Of a stretch of 36,921 nucleotides of DNA, positions 1-9,159 are shown piece after piece. A model generated the notes under the pieces. It was given only the letters and a program-made list of their open reading frames with translations, was not told where the DNA came from and made no database searches. The translations under genes and the position numbers were made by a program. Position 1 is the first letter of the stretch. Each line of letters starts with the position of its first letter. Source of the stretch: Phycisphaerae bacterium (lineage in GTDB: Bacteria; Planctomycetota; Phycisphaerae; UBA1845); the NCBI GenBank assembly GCA_029260055.1, contig JAJDDX010000337.1, positions 1 through 36,921 on the forward strand, written 5' to 3'.

Positions 1-1
1 C

Positions 2-1240
2 TCGACCCGGCTGCGTGACTGGCTCGACTCAGGCAACACGGGGCAGACGACGGTCGATACGTACGTGCCGAATCAGGAACCGACGGGCGCTTGCTGCAAC
101 GCCGATACGAGCAGCCCCGCTTGGTGGTGCCAGGAGGTGACACAGGCCGCGTGCGATAGCGGTGCGGATGCGTTCTTCGGCGGGAGCTGTGGTTCCGCTC
201 CCTGTGCCACCCGGTGCGCCGCCGAGTGCGATTGGTGTTGGACGGGCACCGTGCGCGAGAACAACTGTCCGGTCAGTTGGGACGGTGACGGTGAGTGCGA
301 CTGCGGATGCCAGTTCGCCGACGTCGACTGTTTGGGCTGCGCGAACGCACCCTACATGATCGGCGGGGCGGTCTACGATAACTGCGCCGATCCGCTGGGG
401 AGCGGGGTCGCGGGCGTGCCGGTGAGTGTGTCGTGCGACGGTGGGTATTCGGGGACCGTGTGGACGGTCGGTGCACAGGGCTTGTGGACGCTGGCGGGTG
501 TGCCATGCGGTACGTGCACGGTGTCAGCCTCGGGCACCTGCTACGTGGGCTCCGCGTGTCCACCGGCCGCGTGTAATGACTCCGTCGTGATAGCGGTCAA
601 CGATGCCAACCAGGGGTCGAATCAGAGCCTCGGGTTCTTGCAGTCTTGTACGCCTTACGACATGAACGGCGACGGGTTTGTGAGCATCATCGGCGACGTG
701 CCCTGCTTCGTGAGTTGCCTCTACTTCAATGCGTGCGATGCGAGTTGTTTCGCATGCCCGTGTAGCGAAGTGACGTGCGCTTGCGACTGCAACGGCGACG
801 GGTTCTGCAGCCTGATTGGGGATGTGCCATGTTTCGTGGACTGCGCCTACTTCGGAAACTGTGCCGCCTCCAAAGCGGCGACGGGCGGCGTCGCGAGCAC
901 GGACGGCTTCACCGTGGGTGGTGCCGTGTTTGAGGATGAGGTCGATCCGCTTTCGTCCGGGGTGTCCGGCATCCGGGTCGAGGTTCAGGATGAAAAGGGG
1001 CATGTGGTCGGATCGACTGAGACGAGCGGTGCGGCCGGCCTGTGGCAAATCGACGGTCTGGCCGAGGGTAGGTACGTCGTGAATCTCAGTGAGGCGAGCG
1101 TCGAGCGCGAGCACGTGATCGACTCGATGACCATCGTCGTCGCCGCCGCCGCCGAAGCGGCTAACCAGAGCCTGACCGTTCGGTACGAAGGGAAGAAGGC
1201 GACTCGGACGGATGTGGGCAGGCCGGCGGCGGGGCGCTAG
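2..1240 (+). CDS. Cys-rich surface protein with dockerin-like repeats (5'-truncated)
   Basis: The reading frame is open from the first bases of the window, so the N-terminus lies outside; a GTG at 65 is only an internal candidate. Visible modules in order are a Cys-rich segment beginning TGACC, with many paired Cys; a carboxypeptidase-regulatory/SdrD-B-like beta-sandwich around GGAVYDNCADPLGSGVAGV; two dockerin/EF-hand-like repeats (DMNGDGFVSIIGDVPCFV and CNGDGFCSLIGDVPCFV); and a second beta-sandwich starting near GGAVFEDEVDPLSSGVSGI. This pattern is common in large extracellular planctomycete proteins, where such modules probably bind calcium and help attachment or assembly. No catalytic domain is visible in this part. 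It converges on the PQQ-propeller gene with a 13-nt gap. The surface location is inferred; the catalytic part, if any, would be upstream of the window. Confidence 0.8.
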   Translation, partial: STRLRDWLDSGNTGQTTVDTYVPNQEPTGACCNADTSSPAWWCQEVTQAACDSGADAFFGGSCGSAPCATRCAAECDWCWTGTVRENNCPVSWDGDGECDCGCQFADVDCLGCANAPYMIGGAVYDNCADPLGSGVAGVPVSVSCDGGYSGTVWTVGAQGLWTLAGVPCGTCTVSASGTCYVGSACPPAACNDSVVIAVNDANQGSNQSLGFLQSCTPYDMNGDGFVSIIGDVPCFVSCLYFNACDASCFACPCSEVTCACDCNGDGFCSLIGDVPCFVDCAYFGNCAASKAATGGVASTDGFTVGGAVFEDEVDPLSSGVSGIRVEVQDEKGHVVGSTETSGAAGLWQIDGLAEGRYVVNLSEASVEREHVIDSMTIVVAAAAEAANQSLTVRYEGKKATRTDVGRPAAGR

Positions 1241-1253
1241 CGGCGGATGGCGG

Positions 1254-2546
1254 CTATTTCGCCGTGAGGTCCGCGCAGAGCAACTCCTTGTCGTTTCGGG
1301 CGAAGACGTGCTTGTAGGCCAAGGCCGGATGGGCCCAGCAGACGCCGCCGCGGCGGGGCAGTTGGTCTAGCGTGGGGTCGATGAGCTTGGTGCGGCTGAT
1401 CTCGTCGAATCCGGTGGGTGTAAGGCGGCTGATGATGAGTTCGCCGCGTTCGTTGAACATCCAGACCTTGTCGTCGTGCTTGACGAAGTGAATGGTCGCC
1501 CAGCGTGCTTTCGGCACGGCGCTGAGGTCCTCCCATACGCGCTTTCCCGTTTCGAGTTCGAGGCAGCGCAGTTCGCCGTAGCTGTCGACGCCGTAGATGT
1601 GGTCGCCGGCCAGGTAGGGTGTCGAGATGATCGACTGCAGTCCGTCGGTTTCCATTTCGCTTTCGCCGGCACGCTGCCACACCTCGGTCACGGTCTGCTT
1701 GCCCGGGTCCAGCCGAAGCATCAGAGCGCCGTCGAAGAAGTTGGTGAAAAAGAGCTGGTCGCGATGATGCACGGGTGACGCGACGCCGATGACCATGCGC
1801 TTCGGCGGGAAGGGGTGCTCCCAGTGGACCTTGCCGGTCTTGGGATCGAGGCCCACGGCGTGTTGACCGGTGTAGCAGATCAGCACACGCCGGCCGGCGT
1901 GCTCGATGATGATGGGGGCGGAGTAGGATGCGCCGTCATCGAGGGCCTTCCAACGCTCCTTACCGGTCTTCTTATCGAGGGCGACGAGGCACGCGTCGGG
2001 CTTGCCGCCGATGTGCAGGATGACCAGATCGTCCTCGATGAGCGGAGCGGCTGCGATTCCCCAGATCGGCATTTCGATTGAATAGGTCTTCAGCAGATCC
2101 TTTCGCCACAAGACGGTGCCGCTCTTTGCATCGAGACACAGCAGGTTGCCCATTGCGCCTAGGGCGTAGGCTTTGCCGCTATCGAGCGTGACGGAGGCCC
2201 GCGGTCCGGCTTCGTAGCCGACGCCGCGGTATTCACAATCGTAGGCATGGGTCCAGATGGGCCGGCCGGTCTTGGCGTCGAAGCAGTGGATACGCTCGAT
2301 TTGTTTTGGTTCGACGACTCGGTCGGTGACGTAGACGCGATTGTCGGCGACGGTTGGGCCGCTGTATCCGCTCGATATGTCGGCGCGCCAGACGATGTCC
2401 AGTTTCGGTTTGTCGAACCGCTCGACGATTCCGGATTCGCGCCAGACGCCGTCTCGGGTGGGTCCTCGCCATTGGGGCCAATCGTCGGCGAATGCGCTCG
2501 TTGTCGCCAAAGCCATCAGGAGCAGGGCAATTGCTTGCTTGAGCAT
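1254..2546 (-). CDS. Secreted PQQ-type beta-propeller protein
   Basis: 430 residues. An N-terminal signal peptide (hydrophobic MLKQAIALLLMALATTSAFA) is followed by DDWPQWRGPTRDGVW, the usual opening of planctomycete PQQ-repeat (BamB-like) proteins. Several blades are recognisable by the VALDKKTGKERW / GLDPKTGKVHW type of repeat. No quinoprotein dehydrogenase active-site motif was seen, so the role could be a scaffold or binding propeller in the periplasm rather than a redox enzyme. The ATG at 2546 is preceded by AAGGA at a 6-nt spacing. The gene appears monocistronic, with about 257 nt to the next gene upstream. Confidence 0.85.
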   Translation of the reverse strand: MLKQAIALLLMALATTSAFADDWPQWRGPTRDGVWRESGIVERFDKPKLDIVWRADISSGYSGPTVADNRVYVTDRVVEPKQIERIHCFDAKTGRPIWTHAYDCEYRGVGYEAGPRASVTLDSGKAYALGAMGNLLCLDAKSGTVLWRKDLLKTYSIEMPIWGIAAAPLIEDDLVILHIGGKPDACLVALDKKTGKERWKALDDGASYSAPIIIEHAGRRVLICYTGQHAVGLDPKTGKVHWEHPFPPKRMVIGVASPVHHRDQLFFTNFFDGALMLRLDPGKQTVTEVWQRAGESEMETDGLQSIISTPYLAGDHIYGVDSYGELRCLELETGKRVWEDLSAVPKARWATIHFVKHDDKVWMFNERGELIISRLTPTGFDEISRTKLIDPTLDQLPRRGGVCWAHPALAYKHVFARNDKELLCADLTAK

Positions 2547-2803
2547 GCGTTATCCTTGTCGAATACCGGGTGCGTTCGATATACGGAGCGGGTCGGACGG
2601 CCGAACCGTGGTCTTGGTTCGGCGCTTCCTACCTGAGCCCGTCTTGGTCGAGTGTACCTTGACGCCGGCGCCGAGCAACCGCGCCGCCGCCCGGCGATGG
2701 CAATCCCGGCCGAAGCGTAATGGAGTGCCTTGCGTGAGTCCCGGCCTGACTCGCGCATGGGCCAACAGCGAGATCGCGATTCACGCCACAGTAGGCGCTG
2801 CGG
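2547..2803. other. Intergenic region without a supported gene
   Basis: 257 bases between two minus-strand genes. Open frames here have no start signal or family resemblance. A short inverted repeat (GAGTC-ccggcct-GACTC) lies near 2735-2751 but has no T-tract, so a terminator cannot be claimed. Confidence 0.4.
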
Positions 2804-4861
2804 CTATGGTGGCGGGACGGTGAGGTAGGCCTGGAAGGCGCCCACCATGAGCCTCGGCGCATCTTTCCGATTTCCTCCGAAGAACCCCTGCGTGATCTCG
2901 AATGGGGCGGAGGGGTCGATGTCGAGTGCCGCGGGATCACCGAAGCCGGCGAGGCCCACACACGCCGTCGGTACGAAGGCGGCTGGCGTAAGCGCCTGGA
3001 ATTCGGGATCGGCGAAACAGGCCTCGTTTTCGCGGTACTTACTGTGCACGTCCCTGATCTGATCGGAAGAGTTCAGCCATGGGTCCATGTAGATCGTCCA
3101 AGCCTGCATGTCCTCCACGCGTGTTGCGTCAGCCGCGCACTCCACGGGCGTCGAACAGTCGACACAGGGATCGTATTCCTTTGTTTCTCTGGACTCGTAT
3201 GCCCAGAGGCTCGGGTTACCTACATAAAGCTGGAAGTCCGGGTCGACCATCTTCGTTAGTTGGCCGTACCGCCCGGTCGTACTGTATTCAGGCGAGACTG
3301 GGCAATCGGTGTCGGGGCACGTGCCGTCATGGCAACCGGTGCGAGTGCCGCCGACCTCGCGGTAGTAGTGGGCCAAGTTCTGGTACAATCGCCAGAACCT
3401 TTGGGACTCCGGTCGCGGAGGCGTCATTCCTGGCGAGATGTAGATCAGGTTATTGCGCATGACGGTCTTCCCGTCGTACCAGTACCCGATCTGTTTGTAG
3501 AAGTGCTCAGTGGCCGGTTCGGGCGCGAGATGAGCAGAAGCGTAGGCGAACGTATTGTGGATCAGATAGTTGTCATGCTTCTTGTGGTAGTCCAGGAACA
3601 GGGTGTTGAGGAACACGTTATTCGCAATCAGTAGTTGGTTCGTGCCGTCGCTCATGCCGGGTGTCTTGACCGACTCGTTGTTCAAGAACATGTTCCGCTC
3701 GATGCGGAAGTAGTTGCCAGAGTAATCGGCGTCGCAGTAGCGCCCGTGATCAATGTCAAATGCCGCATCTGCCTTGTAAGTTGTGTGCGCGGCATCCCAG
3801 TCCTCGACCACGTTATTGAACACGATGCCGTTTGCCGGAGAGACGAGCGAAATGCCGTCCTGGTTGCCCTTTTCTACCCCGTCGTCCAGGTCGTATCCGT
3901 GGATGTAGCAATTCTGGATCACCAACCAATCCAACTCGAAAGCGTTCGTGCCGCAAGACACATAGTCCACGTAGCCTGCCTCGCCGGGAACAAGGCATGT
4001 CAACCGGTATTTGTGGAAGTAGGTGTCCTCTTCGCATTCCTGTTTGACGTCATCACAGCACTCGATGCACTCGATGGCTCCGGGTAGGGGGTAGGGTTCA
4101 TTGTCCGCCGGGCGGATGTTGGAGCAATTGTATACATAGATGCCCTGTCCGTTGCTGAGTTTGCCGCTGCCAGCGTACTCTAGGCCTTCAATCTCGACGT
4201 TGTCGATGAACACGTTCTCGCAGCCTTCTACCCGGATGTGGCTTCCGGTAATGGCGCCGGCGAAGTAGCTGTTCCTGATGATGACCGTGCCGCAGTTTTG
4301 AATGAGCAGCGTGTCCTTGGCGAAGTAGAAGTCCGACACGTTAGCCGACGACTGTTTGCTCGTTCGGCCGAGTTGCCTGACTTTGACATCCTCGATGAGC
4401 ACGTAGTCGTAGTCCTTGATCCACCAGTAGGTCTCCGCAACGGTCGAGTCGTCCGTGTTCCAGATCACGTCGCGATCCTGAGCGCACAGATGGAAGAACG
4501 ACTTGGTTGAGCCCCCAGCACCGGGCCCTGTGACGGTGAGATTTCCCAGGCCGGCTCCGGGGTCGTAGCAGCTCTGGCCGAGTTGTGAGGTTTGTCCGGC
4601 AGGTTGCCAATGTTGATCCTTGCCAGTAGCGAGGGTAGACCAATCAGACGTATAATCCTTGGAGTAGCAGCCATCTTGGGGATAGAACTGCTTCCGCGCG
4701 CTCAGCCAGATATTCCATTCTGCTGCAGTCAAGCCTGACGGAGGCGTCACGGGAAAGAGCTCGATGCACGGGGGGGCGGCATCGGAGGCCGAGCCCGGCT
4801 CGCATCCGGAGTTGAGTTGGATCACAAGCAGAGCGACGAGGAGGCGAGTGTATCGTTGCAT
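2804..4861 (-). CDS. Lipoprotein with right-handed beta-helix fold
   Basis: 685 residues from the ATG at 4861, chosen over an upstream in-frame start at 4969 because AAAGGA lies 6 nt before it and because it begins directly with a lipoprotein signal (MQRYTRLLVALLVIQLNSGC, lipobox Cys at about residue 20). The middle of the protein shows successive short strands of parallel beta-helix type, for example VLIEDVKVRQLG, LLIQNCGTVIIRNSYF, VFIDNVEIEGL, LVIQNCYIHG and IVFNNVVEDW. This resembles pectate-lyase-like or Pfam Beta_helix/NosD-like surface proteins. Such folds often bind or cut polysaccharides, but no catalytic residues could be assigned. It probably sits on the cell surface or outer membrane. 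The exact function is unknown. Confidence 0.8.
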   Translation of the reverse strand: MQRYTRLLVALLVIQLNSGCEPGSASDAAPPCIELFPVTPPSGLTAAEWNIWLSARKQFYPQDGCYSKDYTSDWSTLATGKDQHWQPAGQTSQLGQSCYDPGAGLGNLTVTGPGAGGSTKSFFHLCAQDRDVIWNTDDSTVAETYWWIKDYDYVLIEDVKVRQLGRTSKQSSANVSDFYFAKDTLLIQNCGTVIIRNSYFAGAITGSHIRVEGCENVFIDNVEIEGLEYAGSGKLSNGQGIYVYNCSNIRPADNEPYPLPGAIECIECCDDVKQECEEDTYFHKYRLTCLVPGEAGYVDYVSCGTNAFELDWLVIQNCYIHGYDLDDGVEKGNQDGISLVSPANGIVFNNVVEDWDAAHTTYKADAAFDIDHGRYCDADYSGNYFRIERNMFLNNESVKTPGMSDGTNQLLIANNVFLNTLFLDYHKKHDNYLIHNTFAYASAHLAPEPATEHFYKQIGYWYDGKTVMRNNLIYISPGMTPPRPESQRFWRLYQNLAHYYREVGGTRTGCHDGTCPDTDCPVSPEYSTTGRYGQLTKMVDPDFQLYVGNPSLWAYESRETKEYDPCVDCSTPVECAADATRVEDMQAWTIYMDPWLNSSDQIRDVHSKYRENEACFADPEFQALTPAAFVPTACVGLAGFGDPAALDIDPSAPFEITQGFFGGNRKDAPRLMVGAFQAYLTVPPP

Positions 4862-5106
4862 CACACGTCCTTTCGACTTGGCATGCGGATAGGGGGGCGT
4901 CCGCAAGAGTGAACATGTACGGTCGAGGTTCCGGCCCTGAGACGGGACTCGACTATAGCGGAGTGCCATGGTGGCGCCAAGCGATGACCGGCAGTAGCGG
5001 GTCGTCGGGCCGTGTCTTTACCGGCTTGGACGGCGCGGCCGACCTGTGCGGCGGCACAGAAGTGAGCCGGGGCACGTAGCGGCGAGTCTTCAAGAGTCAG
5101 GGTGAG

Positions 5107-5116
5107 CCCCTAGGGG
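5107..5116. repeat. Perfect 10-bp palindrome CCCCTAGGGG
   Basis: A perfect palindrome in the 315-base stretch between the beta-helix lipoprotein start (4861) and the acetyltransferase stop (5177). It could be a binding site for a dimeric regulator, but there is only one copy, and a 10-bp palindrome can occur by chance. Nothing else was recognised in 4862-5176. Confidence 0.25.
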
Positions 5117-5176
5117 TTTACCAAGATCCCCGGGCGCGAGGCGGATGACTGCGGTGAGACCTGGTACTGAATGTGC

Positions 5177-5701
5177 CTATGCGCCACCGAACGCGGGGGG
5201 GTAGCGAACTACGCCATCGATGGCGTCGAGGGCGCCTGGGACGAGGCCGCGTGCCATGAACGCCTCGTCGGGCACGGGGAAGGGGCAGCGGATGCCATAC
5301 TGGCCGGCCGGTGTGAAGCCGAAGCGCGGATAGTAGTCAGCGTGCCCCACGACGATGACGATGCGGTGCTCGGCTTGGCGGCAGGCGATGAGCCCCTCGC
5401 GAACGAGATCGGATCCGATGCCTTGGTACTGGCACTCCGGTAGCACGGCCATCGGCGCGAGTGCCTGGGCCGATAGATCACCGTCGCTGGTGGCGATGTG
5501 GATCGGGCTAAAGATTATGTGGCCGACGATCTCGCGCTTACGGACGGCTACCAGCGACAGCGTCGGATCGAATCGCTCGTCTTCACGAAGCGCTTCGACA
5601 ATGCGGGCTTCGTCGGGCTGTCCGAACGCGCGTTCGTGGACCGCGTTGATACGGGCGTGGTCCTCAGTGGACTCCGGGCGAACGGTGACGGTTGTCGGCA
5701 T
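5177..5701 (-). CDS. GNAT N-acetyltransferase, YhbS-like
   Basis: 174 residues from the ATG at 5701. A longer open frame runs upstream to 6073, but its N-terminal part is Arg/Pro/His-rich and unlike the family, and it would overlap the divergent gene's promoter. Motif A of the GNAT fold is visible as VLPECQYQGIGSDLVREGL (acetyl-CoA pyrophosphate loop QYQGIG at residues 91-96). The later VGHADYYPRFGF and VPDEAFMARGL segments are characteristic of the YhbS group of predicted acetyltransferases. It is cytoplasmic and its substrate is unknown. It is divergent from the YVTN-propeller gene. Confidence 0.85.
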   Translation of the reverse strand: MPTTVTVRPESTEDHARINAVHERAFGQPDEARIVEALREDERFDPTLSLVAVRKREIVGHIIFSPIHIATSDGDLSAQALAPMAVLPECQYQGIGSDLVREGLIACRQAEHRIVIVVGHADYYPRFGFTPAGQYGIRCPFPVPDEAFMARGLVPGALDAIDGVVRYPPAFGGA

Positions 5702-5878
5702 CGCTATCTCGCTTCCATGGCGGGTGTGGGCCGAGATTCGCTTCTGTCGACTGTTTGTGCACGCGAGCGATGGCCGCGTCAAGGGGCACGGGTGGTGGCA
5801 CAAACCCCCTTTCATCGGCCTGCAGGGTCGAAGGCGTGCGTTTGCGTGCCCGCGGTTTCGAATCTCGGTGGATTCTCT

Positions 5879-5908
5879 TTGAAAGGCGTGTGGCTGAGTC
5901 GTTATACT
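5879..5908 (+). promoter_or_regulatory. Predicted sigma70-type promoter for the YVTN-propeller gene
   Basis: TTGAAA (5879-5884) and TATACT (5903-5908) are separated by 18 bases, each 5/6 to consensus. They lie about 100 nt upstream of the AAGGAGGG/ATG at 6009, inside the 307-base divergent region with the acetyltransferase. Transcription would start near 5915. Confidence 0.5.
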
Positions 5909-6008
5909 TGGGATTCGTAACGGCCCCGGGTGCCGGCGATCGAGCCCAAGCTCGTGCGGGTCGTTATGTGTCGCCTTGACGACACCAGGTTTCGAAGGAG
6001 GGCAGAAC

Positions 6009-9000
6009 ATGTCGGCGCTTCGTATATTCATCGGTCTGCGAGCTGTTCGGGCGGTGCTCGTGCTCACATTCATCGCGTCGGCGCAGGCTTCGAGCCCGTC
6101 GGCATCCGTCGTGCTCCCCGAGGCGGTCCGTGAGGACGGCTCGGCTGCTCCTGTGTGGGTCGACGACTGGACGCCGGCTTATTCGATCGCTCACTTCGCA
6201 CCTCTGCCGGGCCCGAGTGACGGGGCTGATCGCGGGGGCGCACCGCTGCTATTGGATTTCATACCGGTCGGCGTGCCGCCGGAGGGCGACACACCCACGG
6301 AGCTGGCGTTTACACCCGACGGCTCCAGCTTCGTGATTGCGCATCGCGATAGCCAGAACCTGGTCGTGTTCGACGCGGCTACACGCACCGTGATCGACAC
6401 GATTCCGGTGAGCGGGTCGCCCAACTCGCTGGCGATCGCTTCGGACGGCGTTCACGTGGTGACGGCGAATCTCTACGAAAACACGGCGTCCATTGTCGAC
6501 CTGACGACGGCAACGGAGGTGGCGGTGGTGCCGGTCGGCACGCAGCCCGGGGTGGTGCGCATCACGCCAGACGGCCTGACGGCTGTCGTGGGGAACACGG
6601 TCGATGGCACGTTGTCGGTGATCGACATCGCTACCGCTACCGAACTGCGGCAAGTGCCGGGCGCCAACTTCGGACAGACCACGAGTTTCATATCGTGGGC
6701 GGTACTGTTTAGCTTCACCGATTACGCGATCGCGCAGGACAACAAGACAGTGATCTTTCCGGACATGTTCAACGCGCAGATCCAGTTCTTCGACATCACT
6801 ACGGGTGGTGTCAATTCGGTTGTGTCCGATCCGAACGCCGCAGTTGTGTCGATTGGCGCGGACGGCACGATGGCAGTCGTGTCGCATACCTATCCCGATT
6901 CCAAGGTGACGGTCCTCGATGTCGTGACGCAGACGATCACGAAAGTTATCCCGACCGGCGCGAGTGCGACGATGGTGCCTCCGATTGCCCTGAATCCGAC
7001 CAATACGAAGGCGATTGTGGCGGTGCAGAACGCCGTGCGCGTGATCAATCTCGTGACGGATGGTGTGTCGGGCGACCTGGCTACCGGGACGCCGGCTGCG
7101 CTGGCGACGACGGCCGACGGCCTCTACGCCATCGTGGGGAACTATCTCGGGACGCTGGTCGGCTATGCGTCGGAGTCGATCGTCGCCAACTATCTAAGCA
7201 CGACGACGCCCGATGCGCTGGCGGCCTCGCCGGTGAATCCTCGTGCAGCCACCGCCCATGCGCTGCGGAAGGAGGTTTCCGAGGTGATGAACACCAGCGG
7301 ACCTGCGGGTTTCTTGGAGGGCATCGTGCCGACCGGGCCGACGCCGGAGGGTGACAAGGCCCGCAACGTGGCCATCACGGCCGACGGCACGCGTGCGGTG
7401 GTGGTCAACAACCACAGTCAGAATGCTACGGTGATCGATCTTACGACGGGGGCGATCGAGGCCGTCGTGCCGACCGGGGAGCGTCCGGGCGATGTGGCGA
7501 TCACGCCGGACGGGTCGAAGGCCGTCGTGGCGAACCTCGATTCGACGTTCGCTTCGGTGATCGACCTGACGACTTTTGGTGCAACGAGCATTTCGATATC
7601 GCGACGCGGCAGTCAGGTTGCGATCTCTCCGGACGGACAATACGCGTACATCCCAGTGGTGGCGAGCGGCGACGGCGTGTGGCGGATCAATCTCGGCACG
7701 ATGTCGGTCGACGGGCCGAAGCGGACGACGGGCAACATGGGCGGCATCGGGTTCGTGTTCGACCTTGCCAGCGGGATCGCACTGAGCCATGACGGCGCGA
7801 CACTGGCGGTCTGTGGAAGTTTCGACAACAACGTCTCGATCATCGACACGGCCTCCTGGGCGGAGGTTGCGCGGGTACCGGTGGAGACGTTCCCCGTGCG
7901 GGCGGCCTTCTCGCCGGACAATTCGCTCGTCTACGTGAGCAACAAGAATGCCAACTCGGTGTCGGTCGTGACGAACGCCGGTGGTGGTTCTGGCGTGCTG
8001 CGTACGTTGTCGGTCGGGAGTCAGCCCTTCGAACTGACGACCAATCCGAGCGGCACGCGGCTCTATGTGGCGAACTTCGACAGTCGCTCGATTTCGGTCT
8101 TCGAGACGACGGGCTTCACCTTGGTGGATGCCATCTTGCTTCCGCAGACCGGCGGCGCGGGCCAGCCCGTGGGGCTGCACGTGTCGGCGAGCGGCGCGGA
8201 ATTGTACGTGGCTGCCAACGGTGCGGATTTCCATCTGATCGACACTGCGAGCCATACGATCACGGACACGGTCAACATGGGGCTTGCACCGACGGAGTTG
8301 GTGTTCAGTGACGTGAATCGGTGTGGGTACTGTCCGACGCCGCTCGGCGACGACGGATTGACGATCGTGTGCATCGCCGGCTCGGCACCGGCGGCGCCGC
8401 TTTCGGAGAACAGCCTGGGCATCGCTTGCGCGGACAACGACGGATGTGAGCCGACGGCTGTGTGCCTTGACGGTTTCTGTCATGTGGCGAAGAACCGGTA
8501 CGTGTCGGTCGATCCCAATCCGGTCAACAGTGGTCAGCGGACCGCGCGGCGCGTCAGTCTCGATCTGGGAGGTGGGCAGAGCACGGTGATAGGGTGGTTT
8601 GGCGCGCCGGCTGAGGTGGCGGTTGCCGGTGGGGAGCCGAGCCCGCAGCTTCTGGTGCGACTGGTGGACGAGGTCGGTCGGCACTATCGCGACTGGAGTG
8701 TGGATGATGCGAGCTTGCCGTGGGTCGATGCGACGGCGCATCTGGGCGACTGCGAGGTCTCGCCGGGGCAGACGTATCTGATCCAGGCTATTGCGGAGGG
8801 GGCTGATCCTTCGGATGAGGCGCAGTACTCCACGGCGTTGGTGCTTTCCACGGTCGTCGACTTCGGAGACGTGGTTGGGACTTCGCCCGGTTTGCCGCCG
8901 GACACGAATCGGAACTTCAAGGACATTTCAGCGGTGGTTCGGGGGTTCCAGAGCATACAGACGGAGCCGAAGGTGTGGCTTGATCTGCAAGGTGGCACTG

Positions 9001-9128
9001 CGACGCCGGAGATTCCGGACTTCAGCGACATCAGCTTTACGGACATCAACCACGCCGTGGCCGGCTTCCAGGGTGGGAGTTACCCCTTTGCTACTCCGTG
9101 CGATTGCCCGGGGCAGAGTTGTCCGTAG
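6009..9128 (+). CDS. Large secreted YVTN-type beta-propeller protein with dockerin-like C-terminus
   Basis: 1039 residues. The ATG at 6009 has a strong AAGGAGG just upstream, so the frame extension to 5976 is not used. The signal peptide is MSALRIFIGLRAVRAVLVLT followed by IASAQA. Two blocks of YVTN-family propeller blades follow (roughly residues 75-400 and 430-760), each blade carrying phrases like AITPDGSKAVVANLDS and SVIDLTT. Next comes a Cys-containing segment (DNDGCEPTAVCLDGFCH), a beta-rich part starting at NRYVSVDPNPVNSG, and a degenerate planctomycete dockerin-like tail with DISAVVRGFQ and DISFTDINHAVAGFQG ending in a Cys-rich CDCPGQSCP. It is probably extracellular. YVTN propellers serve binding or adhesion roles, and no enzyme site was seen. 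Confidence 0.87.
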   Translation: MSALRIFIGLRAVRAVLVLTFIASAQASSPSASVVLPEAVREDGSAAPVWVDDWTPAYSIAHFAPLPGPSDGADRGGAPLLLDFIPVGVPPEGDTPTELAFTPDGSSFVIAHRDSQNLVVFDAATRTVIDTIPVSGSPNSLAIASDGVHVVTANLYENTASIVDLTTATEVAVVPVGTQPGVVRITPDGLTAVVGNTVDGTLSVIDIATATELRQVPGANFGQTTSFISWAVLFSFTDYAIAQDNKTVIFPDMFNAQIQFFDITTGGVNSVVSDPNAAVVSIGADGTMAVVSHTYPDSKVTVLDVVTQTITKVIPTGASATMVPPIALNPTNTKAIVAVQNAVRVINLVTDGVSGDLATGTPAALATTADGLYAIVGNYLGTLVGYASESIVANYLSTTTPDALAASPVNPRAATAHALRKEVSEVMNTSGPAGFLEGIVPTGPTPEGDKARNVAITADGTRAVVVNNHSQNATVIDLTTGAIEAVVPTGERPGDVAITPDGSKAVVANLDSTFASVIDLTTFGATSISISRRGSQVAISPDGQYAYIPVVASGDGVWRINLGTMSVDGPKRTTGNMGGIGFVFDLASGIALSHDGATLAVCGSFDNNVSIIDTASWAEVARVPVETFPVRAAFSPDNSLVYVSNKNANSVSVVTNAGGGSGVLRTLSVGSQPFELTTNPSGTRLYVANFDSRSISVFETTGFTLVDAILLPQTGGAGQPVGLHVSASGAELYVAANGADFHLIDTASHTITDTVNMGLAPTELVFSDVNRCGYCPTPLGDDGLTIVCIAGSAPAAPLSENSLGIACADNDGCEPTAVCLDGFCHVAKNRYVSVDPNPVNSGQRTARRVSLDLGGGQSTVIGWFGAPAEVAVAGGEPSPQLLVRLVDEVGRHYRDWSVDDASLPWVDATAHLGDCEVSPGQTYLIQAIAEGADPSDEAQYSTALVLSTVVDFGDVVGTSPGLPPDTNRNFKDISAVVRGFQSIQTEPKVWLDLQGGTATPEIPDFSDISFTDINHAVAGFQGGSYPFATPCDCPGQSCP

Positions 9129-9159
9129 GGCTCGCAGGGACCGTCGGTGCCCCGGGGGG

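Noticed and set aside
5702-6073. Longer acetyltransferase start at 6073
   Set aside because: The added 124 codons are Arg/Pro/His-rich, unlike YhbS proteins, and cover the divergent promoter.
7194-8741. A 515-codon open frame on the minus strand opposite the YVTN-propeller gene
   Set aside because: It mirrors the coding strand of a clear propeller gene, is Arg/His-rich and has no ribosome site; it is a shadow of GC-rich coding.
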